Position numbers and translations under genes: made by a program
In this document: in pieces, positions 22,151 to 31,945 of the stretch
How positions within the stretch are numbered: position 1 is the first letter of the stretch
How the letters are laid out: each line of letters starts with the position of its first letter
Assembly: GCA_000226015.1 (NCBI GenBank)
Contig: JH155938.1
Span: 33,822-66,741 of the forward strand
Length of the DNA stretch: 32,920 bases
Source of the DNA: Mnemiopsis leidyi
Lineage: Eukaryota > Ctenophora > Tentaculata > Lobata > Bolinopsidae
Direction of reading: 5' to 3'
Notes under the pieces: generated by a model
What the model was told of the DNA's origin: nothing
Seen by the model: the letters and a program-made list of their open reading frames with translations, nothing else
The model's database searches: none

Positions 22151-22990
22151 TTAGACATTCGTTGGATTGTGCTGCATAGGTCTTCCGCGACCGGCCGCCG
22201 GATTTGGTGAAACGGGCTTGCCGCGCCCAGCCCCCCTATTAGGTCTTGGTGATACAGCTCGTCCACGTCCAGCAGCAGGAGCCAGCGTGCTGGAACTCTT
22301 GCCACTTTGGCTTGTAGTCTGAGCAGAAGATCCTCCTCTCTCTGCAACTGGAGAACCATTGGGGCTAGGTATTGGAGTACACCCAGACCGATAACCCTGA
22401 CCTCCACTTCCGCCCCCAGTGCGCGGTCCTGCGCCCTGGGAGTAGCGTCCCCCGCCCGAGGCGTTACTGTAATCACCGTACGTATCGAACCTGGATTCGT
22501 TCGCTCTCTTCTCTATATCCATCCTCACAGTCTCCCTCTTCACGACGTACCACCTTGCAAAACAGTACCCACACCCGGTCAGAGCTAACGTGAAAGAGAC
22601 AACCATCGCTATCATTACCTTGGCGCTGTCTTTCATTGAGCAATCGCAAACAGCTGTCTCCAAAACGATGGTCTGATTGGTTGCTTTATCAAAATAATCT
22701 TCTTCTTGAAACCCACACTCACAGGCGTTGATAAAGTCACTGCTACAAATCACATCAGCTTGAACCTTCCACCCGGTCTTATAATCGCATCTCACGCCCT
22801 TGTTCTTGGGGTTGGTACACCTCCGCACTTTGCCCCTACCTAGACACTCTATCTTGATATCCCCGTCTTCACAGTACTGGTTGAAGCACCCTAGATCTCC
22901 GTCCTTTTTCCATCGTCCTTTATGATTAGAAGATAGTGAGATAGTGAGGAGTATACAGAAGAGTAATGTGGTTGTTAGTTGCTGCTCCAT
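22151..22990 (-). CDS. Type I membrane protein with 10-Cys ectodomain and RG-rich tail
   Basis: A single-exon frame of 279 residues. Residues 1-21 form a signal peptide (hydrophobic TTLLFCILLTISL core). The ectodomain, about 22-124, has ten cysteines (35, 40, 49, 58, 68, 82, 90, 92, 115, 117) including CEC and CDC pairs, enough for five disulfides, and one N-glycosylation sequon (NQT at 105). A transmembrane segment spans 125-146 (VMIAMVVSFTLALTGCGYCF), followed by basic residues, giving an inward C-terminus. The tail is Gly/Ser-rich and ends with three related units around AGRGR/K-x-VSP-x-P (about 238-272), which resemble arginine-methylation RG sites and SP phosphosites. I do not recognise the family; the Cys spacing is not a standard EGF, TNFR or LU pattern I can name. 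Candidate roles (receptor, adhesion, co-receptor) are inference only. An acceptor-like ATTCAG ends 4 bases before the ATG. It diverges from the gene at 24096. Confidence 0.75.
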   Translation of the reverse strand: MEQQLTTTLLFCILLTISLSSNHKGRWKKDGDLGCFNQYCEDGDIKIECLGRGKVRRCTNPKNKGVRCDYKTGWKVQADVICSSDFINACECGFQEEDYFDKATNQTIVLETAVCDCSMKDSAKVMIAMVVSFTLALTGCGYCFARWYVVKRETVRMDIEKRANESRFDTYGDYSNASGGGRYSQGAGPRTGGGSGGQGYRSGCTPIPSPNGSPVAERGGSSAQTTSQSGKSSSTLAPAAGRGRAVSPRPNRGAGRGKPVSPNPAAGRGRPMQHNPTNV

Positions 22991-24095
22991 TCTCCTGAAT
23001 TTTAGATTATTGTGAAGTTATTTATCTGTAGTATTAAACTCTTTTCGTATTTCAATGCCATGTTGTCAAAACTCTGGGCTACATAAATTTGTTAAAAAAA
23101 CCTGAATGATCAGGTTTTCTCAGCCAGAGCATCCCTTGTCTTGAGCATCCCTTATCAGTCTTTGTTGCGTTGACTATTTCTATATAGAAATAGCTGTACA
23201 CAAACAAGTATTTCACCTAAAACACTTGATCTCCGGTCCAACAAATACTTCTATTCGAAAAAATAGAAGTGGGTAGAAATAAATCAAATTAGATAATATT
23301 TTATCGATTTTAGTTCTAGAAAAAACGCAGCAATAAAATTTGAGATAATATGTAACGCTGTATCCGAGCAGCGACAAAAGAATTGCAAGGTATAGGTATA
23401 TGTTAGCTTCTCTTGTTCGGCAATTAAAATTTCCCGTACTGGTCAGTCATGCTAAAGTATGACACGTCACCATCCAAGGCTTGATAGCAATAAGGCCAAA
23501 ACTTCATAAGTAAATCTAATTATTGCGATCAAGCTTAGATAGAAGTTGTTCTAACGTCTTATCTAATGAGTAAGGGTGGAAAAACTTAAACAGGTATATC
23601 AGCTAGTGGTGCGTTAATTCAGAACTGAGCCCTTAGCCGGTAGTTCGAATGTTTAATGTCGCTTTAGATTCTATTCGTCTGAATAATAAATAATCATAAC
23701 AATAAATAATCAGAACAATAAATAATCAGATTCGTCTGAACAATAAATAATCAGATTTTTCACATCATAGGAAATAAACGCTGTAGATAGAGGTAAGAGG
23801 ATACAGGAATATCACTCCCTTCCTTGTTGACCATCTTCGTAAATGTAACAATAAGCACGTGTTAGCGGCTAATGTCAGGTCTAAACTCTCAAGCCGACAC
23901 TAGATCAATGTGTATTGAGGTACATTGTTGGCGAGGTCGGTGTAAACATGGTTTACGAGGGAATCGAAAAATTATAAGAGTTTCAAGGATTCTTGACAGC
24001 AATGATTTAATTGATAAGGCCTTCGATAATAATAAATTCACTGTTCTTCAACTTTGAGTTTAATTGACATCTTTTGTATTTTCAGATTTGAGACC
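22991..24095. other. Divergent intergenic region with hairpins and short repeats
   Basis: About 1.1 kb between two genes reading away from each other, so it probably carries both promoters. No gene is seen. Structures: an inverted repeat at 23097-23118 (AAAACCTGA/TCAGGTTTT, 4-base loop), a perfect 20-base palindrome at 23174-23193 (CTATTTCTATATAGAAATAG), an inverted repeat at 23247-23270 (ACTTCTATT/AATAGAAGT, 6-base spacer), and repeats of AACAATAAATAATCA at about 23675-23757 with a duplicated ATTCGTCTGAA lead. No clear TATA box or initiator stands out. Confidence 0.55.
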
Positions 24096-27000
24096 ATGTC
24101 AGAGTTATCCTTCTTTTCCACTCTACGAGATGTAATTGCAACTTCGGACACACAACTTAGAGATAGTATTGGATCTCTGTCTCCTCGTATTGTAACAGGT
24201 GCGACACAAGTATGTACATACCGGTAACGAATTAAGAAATAGCTCACATGAATCTGCATTTTTATTTCTCTCCCACAGCCACACTCACGAGGGAAATTTT
24301 TCCAGATTATGTTTTCTACTTGAGGGAGGAGCTTGCCAAAGTTTCATCGGAGAATGAGAGATTACGACGTCTTGTAGAGAACCAGCAACAATCCTTAAAT
24401 GGGAGAATGGCAAGTCCGTTTTCTTTTAAAGAAATAAGCATGAAGCTTAAGCTTTTGAAGCTAGAGAGGATTGCTAAACATAAAGCATTATGTGTAACAA
24501 ATTTCATATTGAAATTTTACTACTAATATAATAGTACTACCAACGACTTCATAAAATCTCGATGAAATGAACAAATTACATTTCAGGTCTGGAGATTGAG
24601 GAGGTTCCTGCAATAGCTCCTCCTGGATACGATGTTGCTTTCAACCTACCAAACTTAGATGCAGCCTCTCTGTCCCCAAGTTCCCGGCAGTTCAATAGTA
24701 GTCCTTCAACTAGTCAACTTATTGCTCCTCCTACTGCTGTTTCTTCTCGCAGTGCTCCTTCTAGTTCTAGTGCCGCTCCTAGAGTTTTTGCTTCTCGTAG
24801 TGCTCCTTCTGCTCCTCCTAGCGTTTTTGCTTCTCGTAGTGCTCCTTCTCCTACCCCTCCTAGCGTTTTTGCTTCTCGTACTGCTTCTTCTCCTGCCCCT
24901 CCTAGCGTTTTTGCTTCTCGCAGTGCTCCTCCCTCAGTTCCTTCAATTTCTCCATCAACTTCTTTAGCTGCTTCTTCCCCCGCTCCTTCGCCCGCTCCTT
25001 TTCCTCATATTGCCGGTTCTGTGTGGACATTAGACCAGGACGGTTCTAAACCTAACGGGATTGTAGAGTTCCTCCCCGACGGGAGTGTCAGATGGTCAAA
25101 TGGAGAAACTCATGGACATTGGAAGTTGAGGAACGAAGGGAGATTGCTGGAAGCTGAATTTATTGGCATTTTTCATGAGTTTGAGTACTTTGATGAAAAC
25201 AAAGAGGCTGTTCTAAAAGCTCCGATCGGTACTCCGGTGTGCCGAATGTGGCTTCACGGCACTAGAGGTGTGGGATGAAGTTTCCTCGTCGTTTCGATTA
25301 CTGTTTTGTGTTTGGTTACTATTCGATTACTTTTTTACTCCAATATGGACTCCTATTCCTTAAACATTAATTAGCTATTAACTGCAAGTAACGCCAGTAG
25401 TAGCTCCGTGGCGATGGTATTGATGATTCAAGCTATTTATAATTTCAGACGAAAGTTTATCGAACGAGCTTGGTTGTTCAGCTGAGAGGGTTTACATAGT
25501 TTCTTGTAGTGGAACTTACATCAAAGCTGATCCCAGTGGCACGATAACCACCTCTAGTGATCTCTCCGGGTATTGTGTGTTTGACGTCGTTCAAGTTCAG
25601 TCTTGTAGCATGGCGTTCAGGTCTAAATTGGGACAGTATATTTTAGGTAAAGTTGAGAATTTAGGTAGTAAATTCGCCCATTTCCATTGTTTAGATGTGT
25701 ACATAATTCAGAAATTTGGCTTCTTTAACTTAAGACATCTGACATTGGGATTTGGGAGTCGGGCTTACCATAGAATTTAGGAACCGTATTACGATTAATT
25801 GATCATTAACGGAATCAAATTTGCAGTCCGCCCTGAAGGAATAGTTGAACTGAAGAAAGGCGGGTTCCCGAATGTGCGGGAGTTCTTTGTTCCCAAGCGA
25901 TCTGGAAACAAGACCGCATTCTTATCATACTTCGACAGATATTTGTCGATTGGAGCCGATGGTAGTGTAAATGCAAAATCCGAATATGTAGGCTCGCGGG
26001 AACTATTTGAAGTAAGAGATGTGTCGGGTATGGAATTTACAGAAACTGCCTGTGAAAGTGGTCCTGATGCTGTGGACCATGCTGATGCTATTTTGGGTGA
26101 GGTCTTTATCCAAAGTTATCACGGCTTTTATGTCAGTGCCAACGTCACTTGCCAGGAATCAGATTGCGGCACCTTTGAGAAGGTTGTGGTTAGGAAGATC
26201 GCTCCAAACGTAGTGGTTTTCCAATCTTGTTTTGGAAAGTATTTGTCCGGTAAGTGGAAATTAATTTTGATATTTTTTTTTGATATTTATATTTTCGGAA
26301 CTTTTTTATGTGTTAAAAGCATAAGCACTCGACAATATCGAGCCGAACGCCCAGATGGTTTGTGCTGTGATTGCTACAAAGTTATTCAGGAACTTAAATG
26401 AATGCGACTCTCATAAACACAATTAGCTCAGCCAAACGGAAGTTTACTATGGAACAAAGATAGTGCCCAACTCTCAGAGCAGTTTACCGTGGATAGATAC
26501 AACGACAAGTTTGTATTTCGTTCGCACCACGGCCGATACATAACAGCATCCCGCTCTGGGAGGCTTGAAGCCAACGCCGAAGGTTTAGGGGACTACCAGG
26601 AACTGTTTACCGTCACCCGTGTCCAGGATGTCACCGCCAGAAACCCATCCAGTGTTGTTCAGAGACCCACAACAGATCCGTTTCCTAGCAACATGCCGGG
26701 AAGCACCTGGACCTGGTCTCACGATGGGGTAAAACATGATGGGACCGTTACATTCCTGCTTGACGGAGGTACTAAGTGGAACAACGGTCCTAGAGGTGGA
26801 CATTGGGAGTTGAGAGAGGAGGGGTCGAGGCTGGTGTTTCAAACGCCGGATCTCGAAGGTCCACAAGAAATGGTGTATATTGCACGGGAGAATCGTGCCT
26901 TCGTGATTTCCCGCTCACTGCTGAGTCCGCAGATGTGGATTCAAGACGACACAGGTGGGTACCTACATCTCTTTGTTGATTCATAGCTCGGTGAACTGTG

Positions 27001-28309
27001 AGCTAGTAAGTTATTGTCGATCTATTCGTACACTTTTGGGCTCTTCCAATGAAAATATTAACTGATCAATGTTTTCAGGGGAGTCACGGTATCGATCCTT
27101 TTCCAATTCATTTATTGCTCTAAAAGGTCACAAGAACACATATATAACGGCTAATCAGGATACAAACATAGATTGTAGCTCGGAGGAACTCACAGCGAAT
27201 ACGGTTTTTAAAGTTGTGCAAATAAAACCGGATACTGTTGCTCTCAGATCTCCTATTCGGGGCTTTCTTTCAGGTAGCCACTTGATTTTTCACATATTTT
27301 GAATTTTTCTGTGGTTTCGAGTGGGAAGGAAACATTTTTCAACTTATCATTTCGAGCAAGCTCCAGACCCAGGGCTGTGCACTGAGCGGTAACGGGCGAG
27401 TTATGCTATATTGCTGTTGTGGATGGGCCGAAAAATATTATTATGACTTTCTGTTTCAGTTTAACAATTTGATAGAATCAATACATCCAGATCCACCACC
27501 TTCTCTGGAGAGCCAGCTGAATACCCTCAGTCTAACTTGAAATTCTCACTTTCAGTCGATCTAGCTGGAGCTGCCCACCCCTTGCTAACGTGGTACACGG
27601 GGGACACGCCCGGTCTTCAGCAATATTTCAAAGTAGGCAGAATATCAAACGACAAAATAACATTGCAATCCTTCTACGGCCACTACATCTCAGCTCTGAA
27701 CAATGGCGAGGTGGTCACCCGAAAGAAGAAAGCTAAGTCCTGTGAGACGTTCCATGTGGAGGACGGGTCACACCCGGTGGTCGTGTCCGCAGTGAGACGA
27801 GTCAGTGACACTGATCATGCGGCCCTACTGTCCGCACGGGCCCAGGTCTGTTTGAGAGGACATCACGGTTGTTTTGTCAGTGCTAATGCTACCTGTAGCG
27901 AAACGACAATTGGTACCATGGAGTTGATAATGATAGTCAGGGTTGATCATAATGTTGTGGCGGTGAGGAACTGTTTTGGGAAATTTCTGTCTGGTGAGTT
28001 AACAAAACTAATTAATAATAATATTGAGAGAATTTAACTAAATACTGAAACTTTACGAATGCTGATTACTGAATTCTGTGACAGTTTGACCCATCAAAAT
28101 TGTACAATTCACGTAGCATATCATCATTGTTGCTTGGCTCAATTTTACTCTTGACGCTATCAAACATTTCAGCTCTCCCGAACGGGGTCCTAACTTGGAA
28201 CCGTGATGCTATCAAAACCTCAGAACAATTCACCGTGGAGAAAGTCGAGGACAAGTTTCTGTTTCGGTCTTCCCACGATAAATACATGTCAGCTTTATTT
28301 GACCGTTGA
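24096..28309 (+). CDS. Fascin-like beta-trefoil protein with two Trp-rich domains (9 exons)
   Basis: Exons 24096-24198, 24279-24413, 24587-25267, 25449-25646, 25827-26249, 26427-26954, 27079-27273, 27556-27993 and 28173-28309 join in frame to 945 residues. Every intron is phase 1. Order: N-terminal region with a coiled coil (about 42-75, LREELAKVSSENERLRRLVE), a Pro/Ser/Ala linker of VFASR repeats (about 130-220), Trp-rich domain 1 (223-306), trefoils 1 and 2 (about 307-600), Trp-rich domain 2 (605-688), trefoils 3 and 4 (690-945). The trefoils show the fascin-type repeat: hydrophobic-x-S/R-x-x-G-x-Y/F-hydrophobic-S/T-A/G, for example SYHGFYVSAN, SCFGKYLSG, SHHGRYITAS, SFYGHYISAL, GHHGCFVSAN, NCFGKFLSG. 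Fascins have four such trefoils and bundle actin, so actin binding is a reasonable inference. The Trp-rich domain I cannot name. The last trefoil stops at SHDKYMSALFDR, short of its counterpart in exon 6. The end of exon 2 is the weakest call (donor GTCCGT); a phase-compatible site further on (near 24490) is possible. An acceptor-like TATTTTCAG ends 10 bases before the ATG. Confidence 0.86.
24751..24933 (+). repeat. Coding minisatellite in the fascin-like gene, exon 3
   Basis: Units of about 39-42 bases encode 13-14-residue repeats of the type SAPSPTPPSVFASR, about four copies. The copies are in frame and similar at DNA level (TTTTTGCTTCTCG recurs), suggesting recent expansion. Read one base off, the same stretch gives a long poly-leucine frame, which is an artefact. 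Confidence 0.85.
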
Positions 28310-29489
28310 TTTAGAGTTTGAAATTTAATTACGCTTTGAACAGAATTAGTAAACTTTTTTCATCTCTAATACATTTTGCCGAAGGCAAAAAAGTAAAGTA
28401 GATGGTTTAAAGTGGTCGGATTTTGGGGTGAAATTGTGAAATCGTGGTGTCCGGCGTGACAAAGGCCTTCATGTATAACACTCCGCAAGACGTTCGTAAC
28501 TGGTAACCATGTGAACGAGCTTATGGGGCGGCTCCTGGGTAAAGTTATTTAATATTACTAAGCCTGCAGAATTCAGCTTTGATCAAAGACAAAGTGCTAC
28601 AAAATTGCGGAATAAAAACAAGCCGGATCCATTGTGTACAGGCTCACGGAAAGTAGAATTTGACTGTCTACTACTCGAATTAACTAAAAGAACGCAGTTT
28701 ACATCGGTTTATCAGTTCGACTGAATGGCTGATGGTTAAATGCTATTATGCTTTCTTGGATCACAGAGACATACGACTATCTTCCTAGCACATTTTGTTG
28801 ACAAAAATATCGCGTTCTGGTTCCTTTCTTTCTGATTGATCGTTATGAATTTTCTAGAAGTGTAAAAATGTAATGGAGAAACATAGATACCGCGGTATTC
28901 TTCAGCTTTTTTATTTACTAAATCCGGCCAATAATCGTCTATAAGCATACGGTATTCTTACGAATATTACAGATTCTTGTGACTTGTCTTCTCAACTGAT
29001 GAGCTGATTACCCGTTCTGACACTTAAACTTTTCTCTTCTAACTACTCTCGTCATTTTTAAAAGATAATGAATAAAAGCATATAAATTGTAAATGCGCGA
29101 TGCGCGGCGCACACTGAACCAGTACAGTATTTAGTTGTACAAGAGTCGTGTCAAAGGTTTGTACTCGGTATGACCGGATTTTGGTATGCTAAATGTGGTG
29201 CAAAATAGCGGACAGCTATAAAATGGCGGGCATTAGTGGAAAGGCCTGCCTTATAAAATGGTAGGTGGCTACAGGCTTGTGGAAATTAGTGGTTACTCGG
29301 TGGCTAGCAAAAAAATAGCTGAAAATTAACAATATTGGCGTTGTAAAACTCTACGATTAAACACTAACGATTTAAATATTAACGGATTATCACTATAAAA
29401 GATATGGCACCGGGCTGTCGTTTAGCGTCCACGCTCCTGCATGGTGATCTGTTAGTGTTAGTGTTACCCTATTAACAGTACCCTATTAA
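28310..29489. other. 3' flank of the fascin-like gene, no gene seen
   Basis: AATAAA occurs near 28612 and 29070 as possible poly(A) signals. A short inverted repeat, TTTTGCC-gaa-GGCAAAA, lies at about 28375-28391. I see no exon continuing trefoil 4 or repeating the Trp-rich domain. Confidence 0.5.
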
Positions 29490-29817
29490 CAGTATCTAGT
29501 TAACAATAACTTCAACTTCGTAGTGAAACTGAATACATATCATTATTCATCACAGTACCTAGTTAACAATAACTTCAACTTCGTAGTGAAACTGAATAAA
29601 TATCATTATTCATCACAGTACCTAGTTAACAATAACTTCAACTTCGTAGTGAAACTGAATAAATATCATCATTCATCACAGTATCTAGTTAACAATAACT
29701 TCAACTTCATAGTGAAACTGAATACATATCGTCATTTATCACAGTACTTAGTTAACAATAACTTCAACTTCGTAGTGAAACTGAATAAATATCATTATTC
29801 ATCACAGTATCTAGTTT
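29490..29817. repeat. 63-base minisatellite, about five copies
   Basis: Unit starts fall near 29490, 29553, 29616, 29679 and 29742, with a partial sixth. Each contains TAGTTAACAATAACTTCAAC and CGTAGTGAAACTGAATA. Because 63 is a multiple of three, one frame stays open as a repeated 21-residue peptide rich in Asn, Tyr and Lys. That frame has no convincing start, and differences between copies show no sign of preserving the protein, so it is read as noncoding satellite. Confidence 0.9.
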
Positions 29818-29822
29818 ACGAT

Positions 29823-29924
29823 TATACAGCGCGCACCCTCCCGCGCATTTTATTCCCGCAGACTCAGAGGAATCCCCTCTTATAGTTATTCGCTTCGAAT
29901 GAGGGTCGGACAAAGTCAGACTAG
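29823..29924 (+). mobile_element. Small MITE family, copy A
   Basis: About 102 bases. Shares with copies B-E the core TTCGCTTCGAATGAGGGTCG followed by GACAAAGTCAGAC, and a GCGCGCAC start block. Direct repeat TTTACGAT at 29815-29822 and 29925-29932; the identity extends to 12 bases (CTAGTTTACGAT). It inserted into the end of the 63-base minisatellite. Confidence 0.8.
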
Positions 29925-29932
29925 TTTACGAT

Positions 29933-30828
29933 GACTGCAACTTCATAGCGGTATCTTTTCTAAAAGAGAAATGTGAGATGGAAATATTAAGCGTCCGCAG
30001 CTGAGACCAAACGAAGCGGGTGCCATTCTTGTTGATGCTAAAATTTGTAGAATCGCTATTAGTAATGTGTTTCAAAATATGGTCAATGGTGAAATGAGAG
30101 TTGGCAAAACCTTTTGTAGATCATAGATACTTTATTCTTTCTTTATGATGTGACCCTGATTCGACTGTACTGTAGCTGTTTTTAATGATTTGATTTGAAA
30201 CTTCCATCCAGAGGTTTATTTGACAGATGATACAATGTTATGAGGATTAAAATTAACTTTTTCGTCTGGGATTAATATTAGATTTATTTTTACGTGACTT
30301 ATGAGTTTAACTTTAAAATCAGCATCTTTATAGCCGATTTGACTTAGGGATGATGTTCTTTTAATGTATGCTTTCAGTGAATTTCATTTTTATGCTAACC
30401 ACCTTTTTTGTTTTTTATTTAGATTTTCGTGCACGAACACAAATGATTTTTGCATTTTTGGAAAGTGTCAAGTGTTATTTCAATTCGTTCTGATTAATTC
30501 AGATAACTTGATCTTTGATACTGATTGAATAGACATGCCCAATTCCCACCTCACCGTCCATTAACGAAGGAAATCATTTAAGATCCTCCGTCCACCTAGC
30601 TGATTTGACGAGATTATATTTTAATGTATATCCCATATCCTTCTAACGTTCTTACGAAAAAGAGTTGCTTAGCCAACCACCAACGCAACATAGTCCCATG
30701 TGGCTTGCCACCCTTTTGGACTCACATAGGTGTGAGCTTTAATTGCGCGACCGTACCAATTTCGCCCTAAGCTCGTACCGGGATATTGTAATTGTCTAAT
30801 GTTGTGACCCATTTCAAAAAATTCGCGG
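29933..30828. other. Intergenic DNA, nothing recognised
   Basis: A+T-rich sequence with no open frame of note. The G+C-richer block at about 30660-30790 has no frame and no RNA fold that I can identify. Confidence 0.5.
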
Positions 30829-30837
30829 CAGCAGGGC

Positions 30838-30904
30838 TTGTCTGACTTTGTCCGACCCTCATTCGAAGCGAAAAAATGACGGGAGTGTGCGCGCTGCTGT
30901 ACAA
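30838..30904 (-). mobile_element. Small MITE family, copy B (shortened)
   Basis: Opposite orientation: begins TTGTCTGACTTTGTCCGACC and ends GCGCGCTGCTGTACAA. Perfect 9-base direct repeat CAGCAGGGC at 30829-30837 and 30905-30913. An internal deletion makes it 67 bases. Confidence 0.85.
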
Positions 30905-30964
30905 CAGCAGGGCTAGGAAGCGTCTAGCACATAGCAACCGTAATTTATATTTGCTTGACGAATT

Positions 30965-31041
30965 TTGTCTGACTTCGTCCGACTCTCATTCGAAGCGAAT
31001 GGAGGGAATAAAATGACAGGAGGGTGCGCGCTGCCGTACAA
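30965..31041 (-). mobile_element. Small MITE family, copy C
   Basis: Begins TTGTCTGACTTCGTCCGAC and ends GCGCGCTGCCGTACAA, 77 bases. Perfect 8-base direct repeat GACGAATT at 30957-30964 and 31042-31049. Confidence 0.87.
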
Positions 31042-31260
31042 GACGAATTGATCAATTTTCAAGTTCACCCGACCAAGTGCTTACGCAGCTTTTCCAGCCA
31101 CCTCGCGTGCGTATGTGGTATGGGAGGCATGCATGATGCCAAAGCAAACAGACGCGGAGCTAGTCAAGGATATTCGTAATTTTTGCCTGTGGACCACAGT
31201 CTTTGGGTGGACGCAGACGTGGACCCGCGAAAAGAGAGCCGCGCAGCGCTCGTCGCTGTC

Positions 31261-31356
31261 TTGTACGGCAGCGCGCACCTCCTGATCCTGTCATTTTATT
31301 CCCATAGAGGAATAAAATCAAATCGCTTTGAATGAGGGTCGGTCAAAGTCAGACAA
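31261..31356 (+). mobile_element. Small MITE family, copy D
   Basis: Begins TTGTACGGCAGCGCGCAC and ends CAAAGTCAGACAA. Flanks GTCGCTGT (31252-31259) and GTCGCGGT (31357-31364) match 7 of 8, an aged target duplication one base off the left end. The interior includes GAATAAAAT near 31310, as in copy C. Confidence 0.78.
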
Positions 31357-31852
31357 GTCGCGGTGATACCCGACTTTCGCAGCTCAAAGCTGAACATTTC
31401 GATAGACCGGTAAATGGATATATTTATAATCTCGTCAATGCAGGGCCCGATATATGATATAACAAATAAGTGCAGTGTTTATAACCGATCAGCGCTGCGT
31501 GCTCTCTCCCCCTTGTCATTAATCGTCATCATTTGGAAACCCCCTCTAAGTGATGACGTCATATGTGAACGACCTGGCCCCTAAGACTTAGGTACCCTTG
31601 CTCTAACCAGCCCTTTTGCGCGCGCCACCTCAGGTAGCAACCGCTGAGTGCGGCGTAAGCAGCTACAAGCTAATTAGGTGATAGGTGAAACGGTTCCCAG
31701 GCAACGTGTTTTGCGAAGATGAAAATCCGGCACCAAATACCAGGTGATGCGCGGCTCTTTTATAATTTCGTTTTTCTTGCATGGACCGAGATTATATCCG
31801 TCTACTGTTCAAACGGAACGATCTCGTTCAGCTTTGAGCTGCAACAGTCGAG

Positions 31853-31945
31853 TTGTACAGCAGCGCGCACTCTCCCGTCATTTTATTCTCCCGTCATTTA
31901 TTCTCCTCTATTCGCTTCGAATGAGGGTCGGACAAAGTCAGACAA
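31853..31945 (+). mobile_element. Small MITE family, copy E
   Basis: Begins TTGTACAGCAGCGCGCAC and ends CAAAGTCAGACAA, 93 bases. Perfect 8-base direct repeat CAGTCGAG at 31845-31852 and 31946-31953. A CCCGTCATTTATTCT block is internally duplicated. Confidence 0.87.

Noticed and set aside
22307-22593. Plus-strand frames opposite the membrane-protein gene
   Set aside because: Composition shadows of the RG-rich tail; the minus strand has signal peptide, cysteine ectodomain and membrane span in order.
24659-24967. 102-residue frame rich in leucine
   Set aside because: It is the Pro/Ser/Ala repeat of the fascin-like gene read one base off. The correct frame continues directly into Trp-rich domain 1.
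29523-29885. 120-residue repeated frame
   Set aside because: Product of the 63-base minisatellite; it lacks a credible start and runs into MITE copy A.
31081-31278. 65-residue minus-strand frame
   Set aside because: It overlaps the start of MITE copy D and has no recognisable domain.
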